Below, piece after piece: positions 27,961-38,800 of a stretch of DNA of 64,000 nucleotides. Positions within the stretch are counted from its first letter, which is position 1; every line of letters starts with the position of its first letter. This DNA comes from Hydrogenophilales bacterium (GTDB lineage: Bacteria > Pseudomonadota > Gammaproteobacteria > Burkholderiales > Thiobacillaceae). Where the stretch lies: assembly GCA_016703155.1 (NCBI GenBank), contig JADJCP010000001.1, positions 1,116,001-1,180,000 on the forward strand. The letters are read 5' to 3'. The notes beneath the pieces are model-generated. The model made no database searches. It was not told the origin of the DNA and saw nothing but the letters and a program-made list of their open reading frames with translations. The position numbers were made by a program, and so were the translations under genes.

Positions 27961-29594
27961 ATGAAAAATTCGATCCATCACCCCCGCCCCCTGCTGGTCG
28001 CCCTGGCCGCCGCCTTCCTCTCCCTGCCCGCCGGGGCCGCCACGTTCACGGTGAACAACGCCGGCGACGCCGCCGATGCCACGCCCGGCGACGGCAATTG
28101 CGCCACCGCCGGCGCCGTCTGCACCCTGCGCGCGGCGATCGAGGAGGCGAACGCCCTGGCCGGCGCCGACAACATCCACTTCAACATCGTCGGCGGCGGC
28201 GCGGTCACCATCTCCAAGACTACCGACCTGCCGAACATCACCAGCGTCATCCATATCGACGGCACTACGCAGCCGGGCGCCAGCGCCAACACCCTGGCCA
28301 CGGGGAACAACGCCGTGCTCCTGATTCGCTACGACGGCGGCGCGTCCAGCGGAAACGGCTTCCATTTCACCGTGGGCAGCGGCGGTTCCAGCCTGCGCGG
28401 CCTGATCCTGAGCGGTCATACCGCCAATGCCATTCTCGTCGACTTTTCGGCGGGCACCACCATCGCCGGCAACTTCATCGGCACCGACGCCACCGGGACC
28501 AACCTGCACAACAACAACGGCATCTTCATGCTGGACGACGCCGACAACCATATGATCGGCGGCCCCAACCCGGCGGATCGCAACGTCATCGCCAACAACC
28601 TGACGACCGGCATCACCGTCGGCAATGCCACCAGCCTGGGCAACACCCTGCGCAACAACTATATCGGCACCGCCCCGGACGGCGTGACGGCGCGCAGGAA
28701 CGGCCTGTATGGAATCTTCATCAACAGCGCGCCCGCCAGCATCGTGCGCGACAACGTCATCACCTCCGAGAATGCCGCGATCATCGTGTCCAACGGCGGC
28801 ACCAACCAGACCAGCATCCTCGGCAATCTCATCGGCGTGGGCGCCGACGGCGCCGCCAACCTCGGCGGGTATCGCGGCATCCATGTGACCAGCGGCAACT
28901 CGGGCGCACCGCAGATGACAACCATCGGTGGCGTGGCGGCCGGCGAGGGCAATGTCATCGCCAACATGACCGACGCGGGCATCTTCGTCGACCGCACCAG
29001 CCTGGCCCATCCATACCCCACCAATGTCTTGATACGCGGCAATTCCATCCACGGCAACGGCGGCATGGGCATCGACCTGGCCGACTCGGCGAGCGCCACC
29101 GGGGTGGGCGTGCCCAATGCAAACGATGCGAACGACGCGGACACCGGTGCCAACGATTTCCAGAATTTCCCCATACCCACCTCGGCCACGACCGACGGTG
29201 TGACGACCACCGTTGCACTGGCCTATGGTTCCTACGCGGTGGGGATTTTTCCGTGGATGTCTATTCCTCGCCGAGTTGCGACGGCAACGGGCACGGGGAG
29301 GGCCGCGTCTTTCTGGGCACGGCGAGCATCGCAACCGACGGCGACGGCCAAGCCAGCGTCACGATCCCGGGGCTGCCGGCGACCACGGTAGGTCACTTCA
29401 TCACGCTCACCGCCACCGACACCCTGATATTGAGCACCTCCGAATTCTCCACCTGCCGGGCCATCACGGCCGCCAGCGCGGCGACGGCACACCCGGTGCC
29501 CGTGTTCGGCACGCTGGGCCAGGTCCTGGCCAGCCTGCTTCTGGGTCTGGGCGGATTATTCCTGCGACGCCGACAAGCCGATGGCGAGGCATGA
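27961..29594 (+). CDS. CSLREA-type secreted beta-helix protein, apparent frameshift
   Basis: After a signal peptide (ending LSLPAGA near residue 24) comes the CSLREA-like opening FTVNNAGDAADATPGDGNCA followed by VCTLRAAIEEANA. About 350 residues of right-handed beta-helix repeats rich in Asn/Gly follow (for example GTTIAGNFIGTDATGTNLHN). Near 29245 the frame breaks in a GGGG/TTTTT region; adding one base restores DFSVDVYSSPSCDGNGHGEG and the C-terminus HPVPVFGTLGQVLASLLLGL then RRRQ, an IPTL/PEP-CTERM-like anchor. Restored length is ~544 residues. Probably cell-surface or extracellular; function unknown. Confidence 0.85.
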
Positions 29595-29673
29595 CTGTCT
29601 CACCGCACAGCGTGGTACGCTTTCGCTGTGATTCCATATCTGGAACCGTGCGACATCCTGAGGGAGCGAGCTG

Positions 29674-30885
29674 ATGCTCAGGCAAATCATCTCTTGGCCT
29701 GGGATCGTGGCCACACTGATCCTGAGCGCCTGCGGGTCGAGCGCACACCAAGACGCGCCCCCCACGGTCCCTGACCGTGTCGACCGGCTCGGCGAGATCG
29801 AGGTGGTCACCCACACCCATACGGCGCGCAACGCCAACCACGACACCTGGGGACAGTACCAGGACTGGTCGTTGCGCTGGCGCGGCCAGCCGCTGGAGAT
29901 CGCCAGCGTCGGCGGCATGTGGCTCGACAAGCCGACCCGGGAGCACGCCGTCCATTCCGTTTTCGTGGTCGGCGCGACGGAACGAGACGATCTGCTGGTG
30001 CTGGTCGGCGATCCGAACAATGCCGCCGTGTTCCATCGCATCAGCCAGGATGGCGGCCAACTGGCGTCGCCCTTGGCGTGCAAGACATTCGGCGGCGACA
30101 ACGCCGTGCGCGTGCTCGAAGGCCCGCAGTCCGGCGCGCTCTACCAGGGCCCGAACTACCGGTCCCTGAGCGGGCCGAGCCAACTGCTTCTGGGCCGCCA
30201 CTGCGTATACGACACGGCCACCCGTCGGAGCGCCGCGGTCCCCGAATTGCCGAGCGGCTACGCCTTTCCCTACGGCGCCAGCGCGGTCGCGTTGTCGCCG
30301 GATCGTCGTTCCCTGGCACGCGTGGCGAGTATCGAGGACCGGATCGAGGCCGTGGTGGCGGAATTGGACGGACAGGATTGGCGCCGCTTGCCCATCGACC
30401 CGGCGCGCATGCGTTATGTGCGCTTCGAGGACATCGATCCGGCCTGGATCCTGCATCACTTCGAATGGCGTCGCGGTCCCGACGGTCGCGACCGTCTGCG
30501 CGAACGCCCCGGCTTCAAGCCCCTGGCGTGGCGCGGCGCGTACCTTTCCGGCTCGGCGCAGTACAACGTGCCGCACTTGGCCGCCGACCAGACCGAGACC
30601 TTCACCGATTTCCTGTCCCGCTTCCCCAACGCCAAGCGCCTGCCCGACTATCGCTGGGAGCACTCCGGACAGGTCGACCGGCGTGTCGAGATCGAGCAGG
30701 AGACCGTGGTGGTGATGTCCGACGGCTTCTATGTCAGTCTGACGGGCAAACCGTACTGGCCGGGTCAGCCGGGCGATCCTAAGCTCCAGGAGGCCCTGGT
30801 CCGCCGCCTGGGCGCCGCCTTCGACGCCGAACTGGCCAGCGGCCGGCACGACGCCCTCTTCGCCACCGCCCCGAAGCCGCGATAA
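29674..30885 (+). CDS. Hypothetical lipoprotein
   Basis: A 403-residue protein with a lipobox (LILSAC near residue 20), so it should be anchored by Cys-20 in the inner or outer membrane. I do not recognise a family. Visible features: a WRGQPLEIASVGGMW segment, a VHSVFVVGATERDDLLVLVG block, and a SPDRRSLARVASIED stretch that could be one blade of a propeller. Only two Cys occur after the lipobox. Good GAGGGAG ribosome site. It stands alone between the CSLREA gene and a convergent hemerythrin-like gene. Confidence 0.7.
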   Translation: MLRQIISWPGIVATLILSACGSSAHQDAPPTVPDRVDRLGEIEVVTHTHTARNANHDTWGQYQDWSLRWRGQPLEIASVGGMWLDKPTREHAVHSVFVVGATERDDLLVLVGDPNNAAVFHRISQDGGQLASPLACKTFGGDNAVRVLEGPQSGALYQGPNYRSLSGPSQLLLGRHCVYDTATRRSAAVPELPSGYAFPYGASAVALSPDRRSLARVASIEDRIEAVVAELDGQDWRRLPIDPARMRYVRFEDIDPAWILHHFEWRRGPDGRDRLRERPGFKPLAWRGAYLSGSAQYNVPHLAADQTETFTDFLSRFPNAKRLPDYRWEHSGQVDRRVEIEQETVVVMSDGFYVSLTGKPYWPGQPGDPKLQEALVRRLGAAFDAELASGRHDALFATAPKPR

Positions 30886-30901
30886 GGCCGGGGCGGTTGT
30901 T

Positions 30902-31225
30902 TCACGCGTAATCGCCGGGAGGCAGATAGAGCGGATAGAGGATGCTTTCCTCGGTTTCGATGCGCCGGGTGAGCACCGCGCCGACCTCTTTCAGGTCGCG
31001 CTCGAACACCGACCACTGAGCGTCGTCCCAATTCCTGTCGCCGGTATAGCGCGTCAGGAAGTCCGTGACCGCCAGGCCGATGTGGTGCATCTCGCGCGAG
31101 AACTGATGCACGATGGCCGTGCTGTCCTCGTCGCCTTGCAGGCTGTGCTTGAGGTAGACGTAGAGCCGGATATTTTCCTTGAGGATGTGGCCGCGCAGGG
31201 CATCGCCGAATTGCGCAAGCGTCAC
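30902..31225 (-). CDS. Short hemerythrin-like (HHE) domain protein, probably N-terminally truncated
   Basis: The 107-residue product has the middle and last helices of a hemerythrin domain: LRGHILKENIRLYVYLKHSL, EMHHIGLAVTDFLTRYTG and RRIETEESILYPLYLPPGDY. These supply the HxxxE and ExEExxLYP-type di-iron ligands. The first helix with its His is missing. The GTG at 31225 follows the RND permease stop by 16 bp; a longer open frame reaches into that permease gene but has no hemerythrin residues. It could be a genuine short variant, a deletion remnant, or another sequence error. Confidence 0.6.
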   Translation of the reverse strand: MTLAQFGDALRGHILKENIRLYVYLKHSLQGDEDSTAIVHQFSREMHHIGLAVTDFLTRYTGDRNWDDAQWSVFERDLKEVGAVLTRRIETEESILYPLYLPPGDYA

Positions 31226-31241
31226 CCGCCAGCGCGCGCCA

Positions 31242-34200
31242 TCACGCCGGGTCCACACCCGACGCCGTCGCCGCGCGTCGCCAGCCCAGCAACCGCTTGA
31301 CGGCCTCGCGCGCATCGTCGACATAGGTGAATACCACCGGAATCACCAGCAGGCTGAGGAAGGTGGAGGTGATCAGGCCGCCGATGACGACGATGGCCAT
31401 GGGCGCGCGGAAGCTGGGGTCGGTGCCCAGGCCGATGGCTATGGGCATCATGCCGGCGCCCATGGCGACGGTGGTCATGACGATGGGCCGGGCGCGCTTG
31501 CGGCAGGCGTCGATAAGCGCCTCCCAACGATTCAGTCCGTGGTCGCGGCGCGCCAGGATGACGTAGTCGATGAGCAGGATGGAGTTCTTGGTGGCGATGC
31601 CCATGAGCATGATCAGGCCGATCATCGATGGCATGGACAGCGCGGTGTGGGTGACGAACAGGGCCAGGAAAGCCCCCGGGATGGACAGCACCAAGGCGGC
31701 GAGGATCGTGGTCGGCTGAACGAAATCGCGGAACAGCAGCACCAGGACGATGTAGATACACATGACGCCGGTGAACATCGCCAAGCTGAAGCTGGCGAAC
31801 AGTTCGCCCATGGCCTCGGCGTCGCCGACCGTGGTCTGCATGACCCCCGCCGGCAGATTCTTCAGACTGGGCAGAGCCAGAGCGTGCTTTTCCACTTCAC
31901 CCAGCGGCTGCTGATTCAGTTCGATCTCGAAATTGATGTTGCGCAAGCGGTCGTAGCGGTCGATCTGCGCCGGGCCGCTGTCCAGCGTCAGGCTGGCGAC
32001 GTTGCCGATGGCCACCGGGCCATGCGCGCCGGGCACGGTCAGACGTGACAGGAGGGCGACATCCTGGCGCGCCTCGGGCGGCAGACGGACGACGATGGGG
32101 ATCTGCCGCTGTGCCAGATTGAGCTTTGCCAGGCCCTGGTCGTAGTCGCCGGCGGTGGCAATGCGCAGGGTATCGGCAATGGCCGCCGAGGTCACACCCA
32201 GGTCGGCGGCCTTGGCGAAATCGGGGCGTACCACCAGTTCCGGGCGCACCAGACTGGCGGTCGTGACCACATTGCCAATGCCCGGAATGGTGCGCAGTTC
32301 GCGCTCGACCTTCTGGGCGTGTTCGGCCAGCAGCGGGCCGTTTTCGCTGGCCAGGACCAGGATGTATTTCTCGTTGGAACCGCCCAGGCCTACGTTGATC
32401 CGTGTCCCGGGCAAAGCGGACAAGGCCTGGCGCAGCTCCGCCTCGATGGCCTGCTTGCGGACGCCGCCCCGTTCGCCGCGCGGTGTCATGTTGATGGTCA
32501 GTGTCGCCTTGCGCGTCTCGGCGGCGCCACGCGGCGCGAACGGGTCGGAGCCGGCGGCGCCACCGCCCACCGCTGTGTAGACCATCTTGACGTGCGGATT
32601 TTTCTCGACGATAGCGCGCGCCTGCTCGGCGATGGCCAATGTCTGGCCATAGGTGCTCCCTGGCGGCAGCGACAGGTACGCCTGGGTCTGCGACAGGTCG
32701 TCCGGCGGCACGAAGCCGGTGGGCAACAGCGGCACCAGGGCGAAGGAGCCGAAGAAAAAGACAAGGCCGCCCAGAGTGGTGAGGATGCGATGCTTCAGAC
32801 ACCATGCCGCCCAGCCGAGATAGATGCGCAGCCAGGCGGGCTGATCGTGCATCTGTTTCGGCGGACGCAGGACGTAGGCGGCCATCATCGGCGTCAGCAG
32901 GCGCGCCACGACCAGTGAGAAGAATACCGAGATCGCCGCCGTCCAGCCGAACTGGACGAAGAACTTGCCGGCGACGCCACTCATGAAGGCGGTCGGCAGG
33001 AACACCGCGATCAGGGTGAAGGACGTGGCGATGACCGCCAGGCCGATTTCGTTGGCCGCTTCCATCGCCGCTTGGTAGGGTGTCTTGCCCATGCGCAGGT
33101 GGCGCATGATGTTCTCGATCTCGACGATGGCGTCGTCGACCAGAATACCCACCACCAGCGACAGGCTCAGCAGGGTAACGACGTTCAAGGTGAAGTCGAG
33201 CAGGTACATCGCCGCGAAGGTCGGGATGATGGACAGCGGCAGCGCCGTGGCGGCCACCAGCGTGGCGCGCCAGTCGCGCAGGAACAGCCAGACCACCAGC
33301 ACGGCGAGCAGCGCGCCTTCGATCAGCAGGGACATGGAACCGTCGAAGTTCTCCTGAACCGGGTCGACGAAGTTGAAGGCCTCGACGATGGCGATGTCCG
33401 GGTGCTCCGCCTTGAGCTTCTCCAGTACGGCGCGCACGCCCTCGGCGACGCCCACCTCGCTGGCGCCCCGGCTGCGGACGATCTCGAAGCCGACCACCGG
33501 CTGGCCGTTGAGCAATGCCGTGGAACGACGCTCGGCGACGGTATCGGCGACGCGCGCCACCTGATCGAGGCGGATATGCCGGCCATCCGCCAGGGCGATC
33601 TCCATGCGCGCCAGTTCCTCGGCGGACTGTACCGTGGCGATGGTGCGCAGCGATTGCTCGGCGCCGCCGATATCGGCACGCCCGCCCGAGGCATCCTGCT
33701 GGATCAGGCGCAACTGGCGCGAGATGTCCGCGGCGGTGGCGTTCAGGGCCAGTAGCCTGGCCGGGTCGATCTCGATGCTGACCTCGCGGTTGACGCCCCC
33801 CACCCGGGACACCGCGCCGACGCCGGGCACCGCAAGCATCTTCTTGGTGACCGCATTGTCGACGAACCAGGAGAGCGCCTCGTCGTCCATGCGACTGGAA
33901 GCCACGGTGTACGTCAGGATCGGCGAGCCGGCCAGGTTGACCTTGCTGATCACCGGATCGCGCAGGTCGCCGGGCAGGTCGGAGCGGATTCGCGACACCG
34001 CGTCGCGGACATCGTCGACGGCCTCCTGGGATGGCTTTTCCAGGCGGAACTCGACGGTGATCGTCGCGACGCCGTCCTGCACCGTGGTGTAGATATGCTT
34101 CACGCCTTGCAGCGTCGCCGCCGAGTTTTCGATCTTGCGCGCCACCTCGGTTTCCATCTGCGCCGGTGCCGCGCCGGGTAGCGAGGCCGTGACCGTGACA

Positions 34201-34340
34201 GTGGGCAAGTCGATATCCATGAACTGCTGGATGCGCATCGCCTTGAAAGCCATGACGCCCAGTACCGTCAACAAGGCAAACAGCAGGATCGCCGGGATCG
34301 GATTACGGATCGACCAGGAGGAGACGTTCATCGTGGCCAT
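31242..34340 (-). CDS. RND efflux pump inner-membrane transporter
   Basis: A 1032-residue HAE1-type proton-driven exporter with 12 predicted helices and two large periplasmic loops. The opening WSIRNPIPAILLFALLTVLG, VGILVDDAIVEIENIMRHLR in TM4 with the proton-relay Asp pair, AVFLPTAFMSGVAGKFFVQF and LMGIATKNSILLIDY are diagnostic. Substrate unknown. ATG 34340 or 34331 could serve. The adaptor gene lies just upstream on the same strand, separated by a REP-like repeat. No outer-membrane channel gene is nearby, so it probably borrows a TolC-type partner. Confidence 0.93.
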   Translation of the reverse strand: MATMNVSSWSIRNPIPAILLFALLTVLGVMAFKAMRIQQFMDIDLPTVTVTASLPGAAPAQMETEVARKIENSAATLQGVKHIYTTVQDGVATITVEFRLEKPSQEAVDDVRDAVSRIRSDLPGDLRDPVISKVNLAGSPILTYTVASSRMDDEALSWFVDNAVTKKMLAVPGVGAVSRVGGVNREVSIEIDPARLLALNATAADISRQLRLIQQDASGGRADIGGAEQSLRTIATVQSAEELARMEIALADGRHIRLDQVARVADTVAERRSTALLNGQPVVGFEIVRSRGASEVGVAEGVRAVLEKLKAEHPDIAIVEAFNFVDPVQENFDGSMSLLIEGALLAVLVVWLFLRDWRATLVAATALPLSIIPTFAAMYLLDFTLNVVTLLSLSLVVGILVDDAIVEIENIMRHLRMGKTPYQAAMEAANEIGLAVIATSFTLIAVFLPTAFMSGVAGKFFVQFGWTAAISVFFSLVVARLLTPMMAAYVLRPPKQMHDQPAWLRIYLGWAAWCLKHRILTTLGGLVFFFGSFALVPLLPTGFVPPDDLSQTQAYLSLPPGSTYGQTLAIAEQARAIVEKNPHVKMVYTAVGGGAAGSDPFAPRGAAETRKATLTINMTPRGERGGVRKQAIEAELRQALSALPGTRINVGLGGSNEKYILVLASENGPLLAEHAQKVERELRTIPGIGNVVTTASLVRPELVVRPDFAKAADLGVTSAAIADTLRIATAGDYDQGLAKLNLAQRQIPIVVRLPPEARQDVALLSRLTVPGAHGPVAIGNVASLTLDSGPAQIDRYDRLRNINFEIELNQQPLGEVEKHALALPSLKNLPAGVMQTTVGDAEAMGELFASFSLAMFTGVMCIYIVLVLLFRDFVQPTTILAALVLSIPGAFLALFVTHTALSMPSMIGLIMLMGIATKNSILLIDYVILARRDHGLNRWEALIDACRKRARPIVMTTVAMGAGMMPIAIGLGTDPSFRAPMAIVVIGGLITSTFLSLLVIPVVFTYVDDAREAVKRLLGWRRAATASGVDPA

Positions 34341-34358
34341 GTCTACACACGCTCAACG

Positions 34359-34416
34359 GTAGGAGCGACCTCCTGGCCGCGATTGCCGTGGTTCGCGGCC
34401 AGGAGGCCGCTCCTAC
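34359..34416. repeat. REP-like hairpin between RND adaptor and permease genes
   Basis: GTAGGAGCGACCTCCTGGCC continuing GCGA (34359-34382) is followed by its near-perfect complement ending in GGCCGCTCCTAC (34393-34416), with a ~10-base loop. The GTAGGAGCG core is typical of REP elements found in many copies in gammaproteobacterial and some betaproteobacterial genomes. It may stabilise upstream mRNA or attenuate permease expression. Confidence 0.75.
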
Positions 34417-34439
34417 ACAAGCGCATCATGAATGCCGGC

Positions 34440-35584
34440 TCATTTCGCCGCCGACGCTCCGACGACGCGCACCGTATCGCCATCGGCAAGGAACCCGGCG
34501 CCGGTGGCGGCGACGCGCGCCGCCGGATCGAGTCCGGCGAGGATCTCGATGCGTTCCCCGAAGCGTCTGCCCACCGCCACCTTGGTCTGCGCCACTTTGT
34601 AGTCGTTGCCGACACGAAAAACATAGGCGAAGCCCTCGCGCAGCAGCACCGCGGTCTGCGGCAAGGTCAGCGCGGGTGCCGCGCCGAGATCGAACTCCCG
34701 CGCGCGAACATGCCGGCGCGCACGGCGGCATCAACCGCCGGCAGATCCACATAGACCAGACCATTGCGCGTTTGCGGATCGACCGTCGGGCCGATGCCGC
34801 GCACCCGACCGGCGACCTTGGCGCCATTCGGCGCGGTCAGCGCCGCCGCCATGCCCGGTTTGACCCTGGCAAGATCGGCCTCGGGCAGTTCGGCGCGCCA
34901 CTCCAGGCGGCCGCCGCGTATCAGGCGGAACAACTCGACACCGGGTTGCGCCAGGGAACCGAGCGTCGCGGCGCGCGCCGAGATCACTCCCGCATCCGGG
35001 GCATGCACCCGGGTTTGCGCCAAACGCACTTCGTCGGCCTGCAAGCGCGCGCGTGCCGCATTCAGGCGGGCCAGCGCGGTCTGTTCGCCGGTCAGGTATT
35101 GATTGGCCAGCTGGGTGCTGTAAAAGCCCGAGGCGACCAATTGCCGGGCGCGTTCGGCATTGGCCTGGGCGTCGGCCAGACTGGCTTCCGCCTCGGCGAC
35201 CGAAGCTCGGCTCTGGGCCGCCTCGGCAGCCACCGTGTCGCTGGAGATACGCGCCAGGAGTTGCCCCTTGCGTACCGTATCGCCGACGTTGACCAGCACT
35301 TCGGTGAGTCGGTAATTGCTGATCTCGGCGCTGATCACCGACTCCTGCCAGGCCACGATGTTGCCGTTCGCGGCAAGCAGACGTGGCCATTGCTCGCGTT
35401 CCGGGGCGATCAGATTGACGCTCAGGGCCGGTTTGGCGGCGGCGCTTTTCGCGCGCTCGGCGACCTTGGGCTCAGACTCGGCCTGGGGCGGTCGCAGCCC
35501 ATACCAGACTCCCAGCGCCGCGAGCAGCAGGAGGCTGGCGAGCCCCCACTTCATACGCGACGAAGTCCGAGAAGACAAAGACAT
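34440..35584 (-). CDS. RND efflux periplasmic adaptor (membrane fusion protein), apparent frameshift
   Basis: HlyD/AcrA-type adaptor. The N-terminal anchor is LASLLLLAALGVWYG; then the lipoyl half NGNIVAWQESVISAEISNYR, a coiled-coil hairpin of ~90 residues rich in Ala/Gln/Arg, the second lipoyl half VHAPDAGVISARAATLGSLA, and the beta-barrel LRIRGGRLEW-type region. Near 34698 one base is missing in a GGG run: the written frame ends after MFARG, whereas the restored frame gives EFDLGAAPALTLPQTAVLLR and YVFRVGNDYKVAQTKVAVGR. Restored length is 381 residues. Probably not a true pseudogene. Confidence 0.88.
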
Positions 35585-35711
35585 GATTCTTCCTGTGTCG
35601 AGTTAACCGGCATGCGCAGTAGCGCGAATCCGCGCCGCGCAGGCGGGCGCCATTCGCTGATGCCGTGATGCAGCATAGCACAACGCTGTCTCCCCAATTC
35701 GAGGCCACGCC

Positions 35712-35737
35712 GCACCCGCGGCGATCGCCGCGGGTGC
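35712..35737. promoter_or_regulatory. 26-bp perfect palindrome between RND adaptor and GGDEF-EAL gene
   Basis: The arm GCACCCGCGGCGA is followed directly by its exact reverse complement, with GCGATCGC at the centre. It sits ~130 bp upstream of the efflux adaptor start and ~70 bp upstream of the GGDEF-EAL start, so it could be a TetR- or MarR-like operator for either. No T tract follows, so a terminator is less likely. A -10-like TATAAT lies at 35767-35772. Confidence 0.5.
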
Positions 35738-35808
35738 ATGACATCGGCCTTGCGGATAGTCATGTCTATAATGGCGCAACATTTGCTCGACGACCTGAAG
35801 GTGACTCG

Positions 35809-38800
35809 ATGGCAATGAAAATGCGCACCAAGCTGACGCTCACGGTCAGCTTATTGCTCGCCTGCCTGCTGGCCGGGGGCGCGGCGGTCACCGTGGATCG
35901 ATTCCGGCAGGCGCTGGTGGCGGAAATCTTCCGGGGCCAGTTCGCCATGCTGTCCTCGGCCGCCGAGGAACTGGATACGCGCATGGCCACGGCGCACCTG
36001 ACCCTGGTCGCGGCGGCCGCCTCCATTCCACATGACACCCTGGCCGACCCCGACACGCTTCAGACGCTCCTCGACAAGCGGGACGATCTGCACCGTATTT
36101 TCGACAACCACATATTCATCTTCACGCCCGAGGGGCGCATGCACGTCGAGTCGCCGTTCGCGCCAAACCGGCGCGGCAAGGACTATGCGTACCGGGAATA
36201 CTTCAGGAACACCGTGGCGACGGGCAAACCGTACCTCTCGAATCCCTACATCTCCACGCAGGCACACAAGCATCCGGTGATCATGATGACCGCGCCAATC
36301 TACTCCGCCGACGGCAAACTGCTGGCGATCCTGGGGGCCAGCCTCGACCTGATGCGCGACAACTTCCTCGGCAAACTCACGGAACGCAAAATCGGCCAGA
36401 CAGGCTATTTCTACCTGACCACCGGCGACCGGATCATGGTCATGCATCCGGACAAGCAGCGCATCTTCAAGCCTGTACCGGTCGGCGGCAATGCCGCCTA
36501 CGACGACGCCATCAACGGCTTTCAGGGAACGCGCGAAACGATAAACACCTACAACAAGCACATGTACGCGACTTTCAAGCGCCTGCGGCAAAAACCCTGG
36601 GTACTGGCGGTGAACTATCCGATCGACGAGGCCCTCGCCCCGGTCGCCGACTTCAAGTTGACCATCCTGCTGTTCTCCCTGTTTGCCCTGATCGCCAGCG
36701 CGCTACTGATCCATTGGCTGATGGGACGTCTGTTGCTGCCTGTCCTGGCCTTGACGCGCCACATGTCGACGATTTCCGGCAAAGTCGGCGCGGCGCGCGT
36801 ACTGCCGGTCACCAGCGCCGACGAGGCTGGCCAACTGACCCACTCGTTCAACGCCATGGTCACCGCGCTGGACGCCCAGGAGCAGGCGCTGGCCGACAAG
36901 GAGGCGCTGTATCGCACGGTGGTGCGCTTCGCCACCGATTTCATCTTCTGGCGCGCGCCGGACGGCCATATCCGCTATGTCTCGGAGAATGCCGAGAAGG
37001 TCACGGGCTACCCACCCGAAGCCTTCCACGCCCACCCCGCACTGCTCGACGAAATCATCCACCCCGAAGACAAAGAGGCCTGGCGGCGACGTCGCGGCGA
37101 TGTCGACAAGACCGGCGATGCCGCGCCTCAGGACTTCCGCATCGTCATGCCCTCCGGCGAGGTGCGCTGGATCAGCCATCTCTGCCAGAAGGTCATCGGC
37201 GAGGACGGCGCCGACGCGGGGGTACGCGGCAGCCATAGCGACATTACCGCGCGCAAGCAGTCCGAGTCGCGCCAGCGTCTGGCCGGCGCGGTTTTCGAGT
37301 CGGCGCATGAGGCGATCCTGGTCGCCGATCACAACAACGCGATTGTCGCGGTCAATCCGGCCTTCACCAAAATCACCGGCTACAGCGAAAAAGAGGTCGT
37401 CGGCAACAACCCGCGCTTACTGAAGTCCGGCGACACGCCTCTGGAAACGTACGCCGCCATGTGGCGCGATCTCCGGCTGCACGGCTACTGGCAGGGCGAA
37501 TTCTCGAACCGGCGCAAGGACGGCATGGTCTATGACGTGCTCGCGGCGATCAGCGCCGTGCGCGACGAGCAGGGCCGGCTGACCCATTACGTCGGCATCG
37601 AGTCGGATATCTCGGCCATGAAGGCCGCCGAGGAGCGTATCGAGCACCTGGCCTACCACGATGCCCTGACCGGACTGCCGAATCGCCTGTTGTTGCTGGA
37701 ACGGGCGGCCCTCGCCCTGGCGCTCGCCGCCCGGCGCCGCGAATCGGCGGCGGTCCTGTTCCTCGACCTGGACCGCTTCAAGGAGGTCAATGACTCGCTG
37801 GGACACGCCGCCGGCGATGCCTTGCTGATCGAGGCAGGCCAGCGGCTGGCCAGCCTGACCCGCGGAACCGATACGGTCAGCCGGCTGGGCGGCGACGAAT
37901 TCGTCGTCCTGCTACCGGGTGTCGACCAGTCCGGCGCCCAGGAAGTCTCGGACAAGGTGCTCGCCAGCATGAGCACCCCATTCAGCGTCGAAGGGCACAG
38001 CCTGAGCCTGTCCACCTCGATTGGCATCGCCCTGTTCCCGAAGGACGGCGCCGACATGGGTGAATTGCTGAAAAACGCCGATACCGCCTTGTATCGGGCC
38101 AAGCAGGAAGGCCGCAACACCCTGGTGTTCTACAACCGCGAAATGAATGTCGCCACATTCGAGAAGCTGGTCCTGGAATCCGAACTGAAAGCGGCGATCC
38201 AGAAGGGTGAACTGGTGACCTATTACCAGCCCAAGGTTCGCCTCAAGGACGAGCACCTCGTCGGCGCCGAAGCCCTGGTCCGCTGGCGCCATCCCCAGCA
38301 TGGCTTGATCCCCCCCGGCCAGTTCATCCCGGTCGCCGAAACCAGCGGCCTGATCGACGACCTCTGCCGATGGGTGCTCGGCGATGTCTGTCGGCAGCTC
38401 GCCGAGTGGCGCCGGGAAGGACTCCGACCGGTGACCGTCGCGGTCAACCTGTCGCCGCGAAATTTCCGTGGCGCACAGCTGATCAAGAATCTGCAAAGCC
38501 TGATCGTCGCCCACGATCTGCCCGCCTCGGCCCTGGAGCTGGAGTTGACCGAGTCGACCCTGCTTGACGCCGGCGAACAGGTACTCAGCAATCTGCTGGC
38601 CATCAAGCATCTGGGCATCGGCCTGGCGATCGACGATTTCGGCACCGGGTATTCCAGCCTGGGCTATCTGCGGCGTCTGCCGATCAGCGCCCTTAAGATC
38701 GACCAAAGCTTCGTGCGCGACCTGGAAACCGATCTGGACGACCGTACCCTGGCCGGCTCCATCATCGCCCTGGGCAACAGCCTGGGGCTGGGCGTCATCG

